The notes: a model not told the origin generated them from the sequence alone. A stretch of DNA of 26,447 bases from VFMC01 sp044238435 (GCA_044238435.1 JBIIDH010000046.1:1-26447); one strand, 5' to 3'; numbered from the stretch's first letter, positions 1 through 8,368 are shown. Numbers and translations: made by a program.

Positions 1-931
1 AGCGCACCAGGCAGGGCACGCGATACGCGCCCTCCCAGTTCGAGTTCTTCTCGCTGCGGAACGGGGTCATCCCGGCGTCGGGCCAGGTGTTCATGTGCGG
101 GCCGTTGTCGGTGGAGTACACCACGATGGTGTTCTCGCTCAGGCCCATTTCGTCGAGTGCATCGAGCAGGTCGCCCACCACGTCGTCGTGGTCGAGCATC
201 GTGTCGTGGTACTCCGACTGCCAGCGGCCGGCGCGGCCCTTGCTCTCGGGCTTGCCGTGCGTGCGGAAGTGCATGTGGGTGCTGTTGAACCACACGAAGA
301 ACGGCTTGTCGGCGTCGTGCTGGCGACGGATGAAGTCGATCGCCGCGTCGCGGAACTCCTCGTCGCAGGTCTCCATGCGCTTCTTGGTGAGCGGCCCGGT
401 GTCTTCGATGCGCTGCGTGCCGTCGGGGTTCGCCCACGAGTGGATCACCCCACGGGGGCCGAAGCGCTGGCGGAAGTTGGGGAAGTCGCTCTCGCTCGGA
501 TAGTCGCGCTGCTCGGGCTCTTCTTCGGCATTGAGGTGATAGAGGTTGCCGAAGAACTCGTCGAAGCCGTGCATCGTGGGCAGGAACTCGTCGCGATCGC
601 CGAGGTGGTTCTTGCCGAACTGGCCGGTGGCGTAGCCGTTGGCCCGCAATGCCCGGGCGATGGTGGGGTCGGTGTCGCGCAGGCCGATCGGGGCGCCCGG
701 CATGCCCACCTTGGTGAGGCCGGTGCGGTACGGGTTCTGGCCGGTCACGAACGCAGCCCGTCCGGCGGTGCAGCTCTGCTCGCCGTAATAGTCGGTGAAG
801 CGGGCGCCTTCGGCGGCGATGCGGTCGATGTTGGTGGTGCGATACCCCATCAGCCCGTCGCTGTAACACGACAGGTTCGAGACGCCGATGTCGTCGCCCC
901 AGATGATCAGGATGTTCGGTTGGTCGGCCAT
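1..931 (-). CDS. Type I sulfatase (arylsulfatase-like), C-terminal part beyond window
   Basis: Sulfatase-family hydrolase that removes sulfate from sulfate esters. Translating from the ATG at 931-929 gives a start MADQPNILIIWGDD, where Asp13-Asp14 are the usual metal-binding pair. The sulfatase signature SCTAGRAAFVTG follows, with Cys54 as the residue converted to formylglycine. Downstream are GKNHLG and YSTDNGPH, both typical of arylsulfatases. A Shine-Dalgarno GGAGG lies 4 nt before the ATG, which supports this start. There is no signal peptide, so the enzyme appears cytoplasmic. About 310 codons are present and the reading frame is open at the left edge, so the gene is cut by the window and is not visibly broken. 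It is divergent from a LuxR regulator. The substrate cannot be told from sequence. The long plus-strand frame over 95-961 is a shadow of this gene. Confidence 0.9.
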   Translation of the reverse strand, partial: MADQPNILIIWGDDIGVSNLSCYSDGLMGYRTTNIDRIAAEGARFTDYYGEQSCTAGRAAFVTGQNPYRTGLTKVGMPGAPIGLRDTDPTIARALRANGYATGQFGKNHLGDRDEFLPTMHGFDEFFGNLYHLNAEEEPEQRDYPSESDFPNFRQRFGPRGVIHSWANPDGTQRIEDTGPLTKKRMETCDEEFRDAAIDFIRRQHDADKPFFVWFNSTHMHFRTHGKPESKGRAGRWQSEYHDTMLDHDDVVGDLLDALDEMGLSENTIVVYSTDNGPHMNTWPDAGMTPFRSEKNSNWEGAYRVPCLVR

Positions 932-996
932 GGGTCCTCCGTCGACGTGGAATCCCGATGATCCACCCGGCGAGGGGTCGACGACATGCCCCAGAT

Positions 997-1048
997 CGGG
1001 TGACTGGGTCATCCGTCACCCGGCCCAAAACAGGGTCGCCGGTAGCAT
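997..1048. promoter_or_regulatory. Operator-like dyad and -10 box between sulfatase and LuxR gene
   Basis: An 8-bp perfect inverted repeat, CGGGTGAC at 997-1004 and GTCACCCG at 1015-1022, is separated by 10 nt. It lies in the 123-bp gap between the divergent sulfatase and LuxR-type genes. A TAGCAT hexamer at 1043-1048 sits 6 nt before the regulator's ATG and could be the -10 of a leaderless transcript. The dyad would cover the -35 or upstream region, as expected of a regulator-binding site. That the LuxR protein itself binds here is inference. Confidence 0.4.
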
Positions 1049-1054
1049 GCGGCC

Positions 1055-3295
1055 ATGGCTCAGCGGGTCGACAGCAGCATCGGCGTGGTGCCCAACGAAC
1101 CGCTCGCCGTCGCCTCGAAGCTGCACCCTCCTCGCCGCCGCCGAGGCCATGTGGCCCGGATCGACCTGCTCGGACACATCGCGACGAGCGAGCCCGACCT
1201 GCTCCTCGTCACCGCCGCGGCCGGATACGGAAAGTCGACCCTGCTGGCCGATCTGGCAGCCAACGACGGCCGCCCCAGCGCCTGGCTCACCATCGATCGC
1301 GCCCACAACGAGGCATCGGTGCTGCTCGGCGATGTCGCCTACGTCTTGAACCAGCTCGAACCGATCGACCCCCAGGTACGCGCCGACCTGGCCAATCAGC
1401 GCGCGTCCATCGCCTCGGCGTCCACGCACCGGTTCGCCCGCATGCTCGCCGCTCGACGCACCCCGTTCCTCCTGATCCTCGACGATGTGCACGAACTCAC
1501 CTCACTCGAGGCGCTCGACGCCCTCACCGTCATCGTCGACGAGTTGCCGGCCGGTTCGCTGGTGGCGCTGGGGTCGCGCGCACTTCCCTCCCTGCCCCTC
1601 GCCCGCTGGCGCACCCGCCACACGGTGGTCGAGATCGGCCAGCGCGACCTGGCGCTCGGCCCGGCAACCGTCGAGGCCATGTATGCGGCCATGGCCGTCG
1701 ACATCGCCCCGGACGAGGCCGCTCTGCTCACCGAACGCACCGAAGGGTGGCCGTTGGCTCTGTATCTGGCTGCCCTGGCTCGGCGTGCCAACCGAGGCGA
1801 CCGTGCCACCCTCGACATCACCGGCGACACGCGCGTCATGGTCGAGTACTTCTCCGAGGTCGTGCTGTCGGGGGTCGAGCCCGAGGTCGCGAACCTCCTG
1901 CTGCGGGTGGCGCCCCTCGAACGGTTCTCGGGCCCGCTGTGCGACCACCTCCTCGACCGCCGTGGCTCTGCTGCCGTGCTCGAAGACCTCCATCGGCGCA
2001 ACCTGCTGGTCATCGCGCTCGACGAGCGGCGCCAGTGGTACCGGCTCCACCATCTGCTCTCTGAGTACCTCACCGTCGAACTCGAACGACGTGAGCCCGG
2101 TGAGGCGGCGGCCACACTCCGTGCGGGCAGTGCCTGGCACGAGGAACGCGGTGAGGCCGAGCTCGCTGTGGCGTGCGCCGCCCGTTCCGGCGACGTCGAC
2201 CGGACTGCGCACCTCGTCGTGCGCTACTTCCCGCTGTACGTCAACCTCGGCCGTCAGGCCACGCTCGACCGCTGGCTCGGCTGGTTCTCGCGTGCCGACC
2301 TGTTGGCCCGCCCGCAGCTGCTCACCTCCGGCGCCCACGCCAGTCACGTCGCCGGCGACGGCACACACGCGCTCGCCCTGCTCGAGCAGGCGATGCTGGC
2401 CATCGGTGCCGAGCGGCCCGTCGACGCGACGGGCAGCGACACCCCGGTGGCCCTGGCGGTGGCGCGGGCCAGCATCGGCTGGCTGGCCGCCGGCGACATG
2501 GCCGACGAGGCGGCGTACGCGCGGGCGCGACTCCGATCCGGCGCGTTCTGGCAGCCGTTCTCATGCACCCTCGAGGCCACCTCGTACGCGCTGCGCGGCA
2601 ATGCCGACCGGGCAGCCGAACTGTTGCGCGAAGCCGTCGCGGGCAGCGAGGGTCGGCCGCTGATCCGCGGCCTGTCGCTCGCCATCCTCGCCATGGTGCA
2701 CGTCGACCTGGGCGACTGGGAGGCGGCCGCGGCGTGCAGCGACGAGAGCGCACAGGCGCTCGGCGAGCGGTGGTCGCTGCCAGGGGCGTGCCCGATCACG
2801 TCGGTTCGGGCGCTCGTTCTCACTCGCCAGGGCCGACTCGACGAGGCAGCCGACGCCCACCAGCTCGCCCGACTGCAGCTCAGTGGCTTCGCGCCAGTCA
2901 GTCCCTGGTTCAACCTGATCTCCCGTCTGGCGTTGGCCCGCGCCAGCGCTCTCGCCGGCCGCACGGTCGAGGCCACCACCCTGCTCGATGAGGCCGAGGT
3001 CTTCCTCGCCGCCATGCCCGATGCCCACGCGGCGGCACGACAGATCGCCGAGATCCGTCGTTCGGTGGCCTCCGGTGGTCACGCCGCCAGTTTCGGGCCC
3101 TCGTCGCTCACCACCGCCGAGTTGCGGGTGCTGCAGTACCTGCCCACCCATCTCAGTGTCGGCGAGATCGCCGACCGGCTCTACCTGTCGCGCAACACGG
3201 TGAAGACGCACACCGTCGCGATCTACCGCAAACTCGGCACCACCTCACGAAGCGGCGCTGTCGACATCGCCCGCACAGCCGGACTCATCGACTAG
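1055..3295 (+). CDS. MalT-like LuxR-family transcriptional regulator (STAND ATPase)
   Basis: Large signal-transducing regulator of 746 aa, in the 700-900 aa range of MalT/LAL-type proteins. It opens with the family's typical SKLHPPRRRRGHVAR segment. A Walker A GYGKST lies at about 57-62 and a Walker B LLILDDVH at about 139-146. A long Ala/Leu-rich helical region resembling MalT-type repeats follows. The end is a LuxR helix-turn-helix at about 683-746 (TTAELRVLQYL, SVGEIADRLYLSRNTVKTH). The family binds ATP and an inducer, then multimerises on promoters; the inducer here is unknown. No Shine-Dalgarno precedes the ATG, but TAGCAT ends 6 nt upstream, so a leaderless start is likely. It is divergent from the sulfatase and convergent with the SulP gene; its TAG overlaps that gene's TAG. 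Confidence 0.9.
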   Translation: MAQRVDSSIGVVPNEPLAVASKLHPPRRRRGHVARIDLLGHIATSEPDLLLVTAAAGYGKSTLLADLAANDGRPSAWLTIDRAHNEASVLLGDVAYVLNQLEPIDPQVRADLANQRASIASASTHRFARMLAARRTPFLLILDDVHELTSLEALDALTVIVDELPAGSLVALGSRALPSLPLARWRTRHTVVEIGQRDLALGPATVEAMYAAMAVDIAPDEAALLTERTEGWPLALYLAALARRANRGDRATLDITGDTRVMVEYFSEVVLSGVEPEVANLLLRVAPLERFSGPLCDHLLDRRGSAAVLEDLHRRNLLVIALDERRQWYRLHHLLSEYLTVELERREPGEAAATLRAGSAWHEERGEAELAVACAARSGDVDRTAHLVVRYFPLYVNLGRQATLDRWLGWFSRADLLARPQLLTSGAHASHVAGDGTHALALLEQAMLAIGAERPVDATGSDTPVALAVARASIGWLAAGDMADEAAYARARLRSGAFWQPFSCTLEATSYALRGNADRAAELLREAVAGSEGRPLIRGLSLAILAMVHVDLGDWEAAAACSDESAQALGERWSLPGACPITSVRALVLTRQGRLDEAADAHQLARLQLSGFAPVSPWFNLISRLALARASALAGRTVEATTLLDEAEVFLAAMPDAHAAARQIAEIRRSVASGGHAASFGPSSLTTAELRVLQYLPTHLSVGEIADRLYLSRNTVKTHTVAIYRKLGTTSRSGAVDIARTAGLID

Positions 3296-5043
3296 GGGGC
3301 CTGCCCGGTAGCCGACCGGTAGGCGACCTCGGCGGCGCGGTTGGTGCGATAGAGGTGCGACTCTCCCACCACTGCCAGCAGGCCGTGCCGCTCGAGCAGC
3401 ACGGTCATCGGTCCGGTGGCACGGGTGATCGCCACCACCCGTCCCGCCGCCTGCACGGCAGCGATCCCGTCGGCCAGGGCATCGGCGGCCGTCGGGTCGA
3501 GATCCGACACCTGCTCGAGGTCGAGCACCAGCCACACCGTGTCGGCGTCGGTGGCGGCATCCTCGAAGACGGCCAGCAACTCGTCGGCATTGGCGAAGAA
3601 CAGTGGCCCACCGGGCCGGATCACCCGCAAACCCGCCGGGACTGCCGCGACATCGGCCGCTCCATATCGCCCCACGCGGTGATCGTCGGCCGACGGCCCG
3701 AGCCTGGCCCAGGGCGCATCGGCAGCCCGGCGCATCATGTCGACAGCCGAGGCCAGCGTGGCGAACACCACCGCAGCCATCGGCCCGAGCACCAACACCC
3801 CGAGCAGACACCCCAGGGCGATACCGAACTCACTGCGCCGCACCTGCCACAGGCGTCGGAGTTCGGCGGTCTCGATAGTGCCCACGACCGCATTGGCCAC
3901 CAGACCGGCAAGTGCTGCGCTGGGCAGGCGACCCACCGGTTCGGTGAACCACAGCACGATCGCCACCACTGCAGCGGCAGCCACCACCGAGGGCACCTGA
4001 CTGCGGGCGCCCGCCGAGTCCATCGCCGCTGTGCGCGAGGCACTGGCACCCGACGGCATGGCACCGGTCAGGGCGCCGGCCACGTTGGCCACGCCCATCG
4101 CGTACAACTCACCGTTGGCTGCGAACTGCTCGCCGTGCGAGCGGGCTGCGCGCTTGGCCATCAGGAGCCCCTCGGCGATGGTGAGCACCGCGATCGCCAA
4201 CGCGGTGGGAACGAGATAGAACCAGGCCGACGACGGCAGCGACGGGAACTCGAGGCGCGGCATCCCCGACGGCACCTCGCCCAACACCGCGACTCCCGAC
4301 GGTTCGACCAGCGAGACCACCACGGTCACGGCGACCAGGGTGACCAACGCCGCCGGCACCCTCGGCGCCACGCGCTTCAGCACCCTGAGCGACACGATGG
4401 TCGCCACACCCACGATCACGCTCGCCCCCGACGCCTCGGGCACGGAACGCACGAGTGCCCACGCCTCAGCGAACCACCCGTCGGCCTCCACCGACACGCC
4501 CATGATCTTGCGTACCTGCGAGAGCAGTACTTCGAGTGCCAGTCCGGCGATGAACCCGACCAGCACCGACTTCGACAAGAAGCGCACCAGATCGCCGAGG
4601 CGCAGGGCCCAGAACGCCACCAGGATCGCCCCGGTCAGCAGCGCCGTGGCGGTGGCCACCGCCACCGGCTCGGCGCCACTCGACACCGCGATCGGGGCCA
4701 CGGTGGCCGCGAGGAGTGCGGCGATGGTGGAGTCGGGGCCGATCACCAGGTGGCGTGAGTCGGCGGTGAGCGCATACACCACCAGCGGCGCCAGGGTGGC
4801 GTAGATGCCCACCACCGCAGGCAGTCCGGCCGCCTCCGCGTACCCGATGTTCAACGGCAAGCACAGTGCAGCGAGAGCGATTCCGGCGAACACCTCGCCC
4901 ACCAGGTGGCCGGATGCGGGCCGCAACGCTCCCGTCGGCCGCGGGATCGATGGCACGCGGACACCCATGGCGGCAACGGTGGTCGCCGCGTCGGCGGCGG
5001 GCCTCACCCGGTTCGGTGGATTCGGCACCGGTGCCCGACCCAC
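3292..5043 (-). CDS. SulP-family anion permease with C-terminal STAS domain
   Basis: Inner-membrane SLC26/SulP transporter, 583 aa from the GTG at 5043. About 45 residues of Pro/Ala-rich leader precede a hydrophobic multi-helix core with the conserved stretch LNIGYAEAAGLPAVVGIYAT and the family loop SRHLVIGPDSTIAALLA. The last about 110 residues form a STAS domain (FFANADELL, VLDLEQVSDLDPTAADAL). Family members carry sulfate, bicarbonate or other anions; substrate cannot be assigned by reading. The start is uncertain: the GTG lies 12 nt after the dnaB stop without a Shine-Dalgarno, and an ATG at 4968 (MGVRVPSIPRP) is an equally good candidate that keeps all membrane segments. It could be co-transcribed with dnaB. 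The 467-aa frame on the other strand is a shadow. Confidence 0.88.
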   Translation of the reverse strand: MGRAPVPNPPNRVRPAADAATTVAAMGVRVPSIPRPTGALRPASGHLVGEVFAGIALAALCLPLNIGYAEAAGLPAVVGIYATLAPLVVYALTADSRHLVIGPDSTIAALLAATVAPIAVSSGAEPVAVATATALLTGAILVAFWALRLGDLVRFLSKSVLVGFIAGLALEVLLSQVRKIMGVSVEADGWFAEAWALVRSVPEASGASVIVGVATIVSLRVLKRVAPRVPAALVTLVAVTVVVSLVEPSGVAVLGEVPSGMPRLEFPSLPSSAWFYLVPTALAIAVLTIAEGLLMAKRAARSHGEQFAANGELYAMGVANVAGALTGAMPSGASASRTAAMDSAGARSQVPSVVAAAAVVAIVLWFTEPVGRLPSAALAGLVANAVVGTIETAELRRLWQVRRSEFGIALGCLLGVLVLGPMAAVVFATLASAVDMMRRAADAPWARLGPSADDHRVGRYGAADVAAVPAGLRVIRPGGPLFFANADELLAVFEDAATDADTVWLVLDLEQVSDLDPTAADALADGIAAVQAAGRVVAITRATGPMTVLLERHGLLAVVGESHLYRTNRAAEVAYRSATGQAP

Positions 5044-5055
5044 CGACAGGAGTGG

Positions 5056-6441
5056 TCAGATGCCGCGGGCTGCGTTGTCGAACTTGGTGTAGGCGCCGTT
5101 GAACACGAGGCGCACGACGCCAGTGGGGCCGGAACGGTGCTTGGCGATGATCACCTCGGCCGAACCCTTGTCGGGCGACTCACGGTTGTACACCTCGTCG
5201 CGGTAGAGGAACATCACGACGTCGGCGTCTTGTTCGAGCGAACCCGACTCGCGTAGGTCGGCAAGCATCGGGCGCTTGTCGGCACGCGACTCGAGCGTTC
5301 GGCTGAGCTGACTGAGAGCGATGATCGGAGTGTCGAGTTCGCGGGCCAGGATCTTCAGGCCTCGGCTGATCTCGCTCACCTCCAACTGGCGGTTCTCGGA
5401 GTTGCTGCCGCCGCTCATCAGTTGGAGGTAGTCGATGACGACGAGGGCCAGGCCACCGTGCCGAGCCTTCATGCGGCGGGCCTTGGCGCGGATCTCCATC
5501 ACGGTGACGCGCGGGTTGTCGTCGAGGTACAGCGGCACCTCGAGCCGGTTGAGGGCCCGGCCGATCTTCGACCAGTCGGTGTCGACGAGGCGCCCGGTAC
5601 GCAACTTCTGCGAGTCGACCCGCGCCTCGGACGACAAGATGCGCTGGGTGAGCTCGGCGTGCCCCATCTCGAGCGAGAAGAACAGCACGGGCTTCTTCGC
5701 CGTGGTGGCCACATGGGTGGCGATGCCGAGGCCGAAGGCGGTCTTGCCCATGGCCGGACGAGCACCCACGATGTTCAGGGTGGATGGCTGCAGCCCCGAC
5801 ATGATCTCGTCGAGGTCGTTGAACCCGGTGGCCGTTCCGGTGATGACATCGCCGCGGTCGTAGGTCTCCTGCAACTTGTCGAAGGCCGGCGTGAGCAGTT
5901 CGCTGAGCGGGCGAGTGGTGTCGATCACCCGGTCCTCGGCCACCTCGAACACCTTGGTCTCGGCCTCGTCGAGCGCCTTGGTGACGTCGTCGGGTTCGTC
6001 GTAGGCGATCTCGGCGATCTCGCTGGCAACGCTGATCATCCGGCGCAACAGCGCCGTGTCCTGCACGATCTTGGCGTAGCGCGACGCGTTCGACACCGCC
6101 GGCGTGGCGTTCTGCAACTCGAGCAGTGCCTGCGCACCGCCGATCTCGTCGAGCAGGCCGTTGCGTCGCAACTCGTCGGCGACGGTGATGACGTCGACGG
6201 GCTGACCTGTGGCCATCAGCCCGCGCACGGCGGCGTAGATGTGCTGATGCGACGGCTTGTAGAAGTGCTCGACCTGCAGACCGAGTTCGGCCACCGTGCC
6301 CACCACGTCGCGCGACAACAGCAGCGCACCGAGCAGACTCTCCTCGGCGTCGAGGTTGTGGGGCGGTACCCGACCGTCGGAACGGGCCGGGGCAGCGGTG
6401 CTGCGCCGGCGGGAGAAACGGTCGTCGTCACGTGAGGCCAT
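5056..6441 (-). CDS. dnaB: Replicative DNA helicase DnaB
   Basis: Hexameric 5'-3' helicase of the replication fork, 461 aa, close to the 471 aa of the E. coli enzyme. The N-terminal primase-interaction domain starts at PPHNLDAEESLLGALLL (about 26-42). The RecA-like motor has Walker A GARPAMGKTA (about 226-235), Walker B LALVVIDYLQLM (about 331-342) and the IALSQLSR motif. Actinobacterial dnaB genes often carry inteins; none interrupts this one. A purine-rich GAAGGTGG stretch precedes the ATG at 6441-6439. It lies downstream of rpsF-ssb-rpsR-rplI on the same strand, as in mycobacteria, but is separated from rplI by a 210-bp gap that may hold its own promoter. Confidence 0.97.
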   Translation of the reverse strand: MASRDDDRFSRRRSTAAPARSDGRVPPHNLDAEESLLGALLLSRDVVGTVAELGLQVEHFYKPSHQHIYAAVRGLMATGQPVDVITVADELRRNGLLDEIGGAQALLELQNATPAVSNASRYAKIVQDTALLRRMISVASEIAEIAYDEPDDVTKALDEAETKVFEVAEDRVIDTTRPLSELLTPAFDKLQETYDRGDVITGTATGFNDLDEIMSGLQPSTLNIVGARPAMGKTAFGLGIATHVATTAKKPVLFFSLEMGHAELTQRILSSEARVDSQKLRTGRLVDTDWSKIGRALNRLEVPLYLDDNPRVTVMEIRAKARRMKARHGGLALVVIDYLQLMSGGSNSENRQLEVSEISRGLKILARELDTPIIALSQLSRTLESRADKRPMLADLRESGSLEQDADVVMFLYRDEVYNRESPDKGSAEVIIAKHRSGPTGVVRLVFNGAYTKFDNAARGI

Positions 6442-6651
6442 GGGAACACCACCTTCGTCGTTGAGCCATGTGGATCGCTAGGGGTACGACCCTGTGTCTT
6501 TCCTGGGGACAACACACCTGGGCTGTGGACGAGCTTTCGGTGGATGGCCGCGTCGAAGCAGGGTGGACCCTTCACGCTGCGGCGATGGCGTCGTCGGCGC
6601 TGTGTACAACGCGACATGCACCGGGGGACAACTGTCCGCCCGTGTGGACGA
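6442..6651. other. Intergenic gap rplI-dnaB with DnaA-box-like 9-mers
   Basis: No gene is visible in these 210 bases. TGTGGACGA occurs twice (6524-6532 and 6643-6651), each one mismatch from the actinobacterial DnaA box TGTGGACAA, and TGTGGATCG lies at 6469-6477. A short inverted repeat GGACA-AC-TGTCC lies at about 6625-6636, in the position expected for the end of the rplI transcript, but it lacks a T-run. A promoter for dnaB is expected here; I could not pick one with confidence. Confidence 0.3.
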
Positions 6652-7095
6652 CTACTTCTTCACGACCTCGAGGGTGACGGGGAACTGCACATCGGAGTGC
6701 AGCTTCACCGACACGCTGTACGTGCCCAGTGTCTTGATGGGGTCGACGTGCAGCTTGCGGCGGTCGATCGAGATGTTGGCCTGCTCGTGGATGGCCTGAG
6801 CGATGTCGCCGGTGGTGACCGAACCGTAGAGCTTGCCCTCGGCGCCGGCCTTCGACGTGATGGTGATGGTCTTCGCAACCAACACGCTGGCGATGGTCTG
6901 CGCCGACTCACGGTCGGCGGCATCGCGCAGGTCGCGGGCACGGCGCATCGACGTGGCCTGGGCCACGGCACCATCGGTGGCCACCAGGGCGAGACCCTTG
7001 GGCAGGAGGTAGTTGCGGGCGTGACCGTTCGACACCTCGACGATGTCGCCACGCTTGCCCACACCGGACAGATCGGAACGCAGAATCACCTTCAT
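6652..7095 (-). CDS. rplI: 50S ribosomal protein bL9
   Basis: Large-subunit protein that binds 23S rRNA near the base of the L1 stalk. The 147 aa length matches the family (about 149 in E. coli). The N-terminal domain is clear: MKVILRSDLSGVGKRGDIVEVSNGHARNYLLPKGLA. A helical linker and the C-terminal domain follow (KLYGSVTTGDIAQAI, ending PVTLEVVKK). The start lies 2 nt after the rpsR stop, and the Shine-Dalgarno GGAGG is embedded in the last codons of rpsR, so the two genes are translationally coupled. Confidence 0.97.
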   Translation of the reverse strand: MKVILRSDLSGVGKRGDIVEVSNGHARNYLLPKGLALVATDGAVAQATSMRRARDLRDAADRESAQTIASVLVAKTITITSKAGAEGKLYGSVTTGDIAQAIHEQANISIDRRKLHVDPIKTLGTYSVSVKLHSDVQFPVTLEVVKK

Positions 7096-7097
7096 GA

Positions 7098-7496
7098 TCA
7101 GGCCTCCACTTCGTCCGTGGCGTCGGTCTCGACAGCCTCGACCTGGGCCTCGACCGGGGGCGTAGCGGCCTCTTCGTCGCGGGGACGACGCGGACGGTCG
7201 TCGCCGTCGCGAGGCGGCCGGCCGGCGCGGGTCTGCGACACACGCTTGGTGTACGGCATCAGCGCCATCTCGCGGGAGTTCTTGATGGCGTTGGCGATGT
7301 CGCGCTGCTGCTGCACGTCGTTGCCCGTGACGCGACGGCCGCGGATCTTCGAACGGTCGCTCACGAACCGCTGCAACAGGTTGACGTCTTTGTAGTCGAC
7401 GTACTCGACCTTGTCGGTGACCAGCACGCTGGTCTTCTTCTTGATCTTCTTGTTGGTCTCGCGCGGTGCACGAGCCTTGTTCTTCTTGCTGGTCAT
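7098..7496 (-). CDS. rpsR: 30S ribosomal protein bS18, cysteine-free type with acidic C-terminal tail
   Basis: Small-subunit protein that pairs with bS6 on the platform. The core is unmistakable: DKVEYVDYKDVNLLQRFVSD followed by the KIRGRRVTGNDVQQQRDIANAIK region. At 132 aa it is longer than the usual 75-90 aa because of a roughly 45-residue tail, first Arg/Asp-rich, then Glu/Val/Ala-rich, ending in EVEA. The zinc-ribbon cysteines of C+ paralogues are absent (KKKTSVLVTDKVEY occupies the place of the usual C-x-x-C region). A Shine-Dalgarno GAGGA lies 6 nt before the ATG. It follows ssb by 34 nt in the rpsF operon. Confidence 0.95.
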   Translation of the reverse strand: MTSKKNKARAPRETNKKIKKKTSVLVTDKVEYVDYKDVNLLQRFVSDRSKIRGRRVTGNDVQQQRDIANAIKNSREMALMPYTKRVSQTRAGRPPRDGDDRPRRPRDEEAATPPVEAQVEAVETDATDEVEA

Positions 7497-7530
7497 GGTT
7501 GTTCCTCAGGAATGACGAATGGGTGAGTGA

Positions 7531-8004
7531 TCAGAACGGCTCTTCGTCGCCGTACACGGAATCGGAGGGACGCTGGCCACCCGACGAATTGCCACCACGC
7601 TGGCCGCCACCGCCGCCGTAGTTACCGCCACCGCCCTGGCCCCCGTCGGAGCGCTCGGTGCGCTCGACCGTGGCGCGGGCCCAGCGCAGGCTGGGGCCGA
7701 TCTCGTCGGCGATGATGTCGACACTGGTGCGCTTGCCGCCCTCGCGGGCTTCGTACTCGCGCACCTCGAGGCGGCCGCTCACGATGACACGCATGCCCTT
7801 GGTGAGCGTGGCGGCGACGTTCTCGCCCAGGTTGTCCCACGCGCTGACGTTGAAGAACGAGGTCTTCTCCTGCCACTCGCCGTTCACCTGGTAGCGGCGG
7901 CTGACGGCGAGGCCGAAACTGGCCACGCCCTTGCCTCCGTTGGTGAACCGCAGTTCAGGCTCGCGGGTGAGATTTCCGACGACGGTGATGTTGGTATCGG
8001 CCAT
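7531..8004 (-). CDS. ssb: Single-stranded DNA-binding protein
   Basis: Coats single-stranded DNA during replication and repair and recruits partners through its C-terminal tip. It has 157 aa. An OB-fold spans about 1-112 (MADTNITVVGNLTREPELRFT, GEWQEKTSFFNVSAWDNLGEN, GMRVIVSGRLEVREYE). A Gly/Gln/Ser-rich linker follows, with the acidic tip GDEEPF, a variant of the DDDIPF consensus. AAGGAGG lies 5 nt upstream of the ATG. It sits between rpsF and rpsR in the standard order. The opposite-strand frames here are shadows of the glycine-rich linker. Confidence 0.97.
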   Translation of the reverse strand: MADTNITVVGNLTREPELRFTNGGKGVASFGLAVSRRYQVNGEWQEKTSFFNVSAWDNLGENVAATLTKGMRVIVSGRLEVREYEAREGGKRTSVDIIADEIGPSLRWARATVERTERSDGGQGGGGNYGGGGGQRGGNSSGGQRPSDSVYGDEEPF

Positions 8005-8035
8005 GGCGGCCTCCTTCGTGGACGGTGCGGTGTGG

Positions 8036-8368
8036 TCAGGCCGCGGTCTCGCTCATACCGCGGCGGGCAGCCTCGGCATCGGGGAGACGGAGCAGCTTGT
8101 GGCGGACGATGTCGTCCGCGATACGGAAGGACCGCTCGAGTTCATTCAGTGCGCCGCCCTTGGCGTGCAACTGGAACACGACGTAGTAGCCGAAGTCCTT
8201 CTTGTTGATCTGGTAGGCGAACTGGCGGCGACCCCACCAATCGGCCTTGCCGTGGATCGAACCACCTGCTGCCTCGATCGACTTGGTGATCGACGTGACC
8301 CACGCCCGAGCGGCGTTGTCGTCGAGATCGCCATCGATGATGACCATGAGCTCATAGGCACGCATCAT
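8036..8368 (-). CDS. rpsF: 30S ribosomal protein bS6
   Basis: Small-subunit platform protein, 110 aa, beginning MMRAYELMVIIDGDLDDNAARAW and with the family motif GKADWWGRRQFAYQINKKDFGYYVVFQL. Two ATGs are adjacent. The first, at 8368-8366, has GGGAGG 10 nt upstream and is chosen. It is the first gene of the rpsF-ssb-rpsR-rplI transcription unit. Its leader contains two potential hairpins annotated separately. Confidence 0.96.
   Translation of the reverse strand: MMRAYELMVIIDGDLDDNAARAWVTSITKSIEAAGGSIHGKADWWGRRQFAYQINKKDFGYYVVFQLHAKGGALNELERSFRIADDIVRHKLLRLPDAEAARRGMSETAA

Noticed and set aside
95..961. Long plus-strand open frame (288 codons) over the sulfatase
   Set aside because: It is antisense to a clear sulfatase with an intact signature motif; its Val/Gly/Ala-rich translation matches no fold and reflects high-GC codon bias.
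3355..4758. 467-codon plus-strand frame across the SulP gene
   Set aside because: His/Arg/Gly-rich translation typical of a shadow frame; the opposite strand encodes a complete transporter.
5056..6441. Intein in dnaB
   Set aside because: Actinobacterial dnaB often has one; here the helicase motifs run at normal spacing over 461 aa with no insertion.
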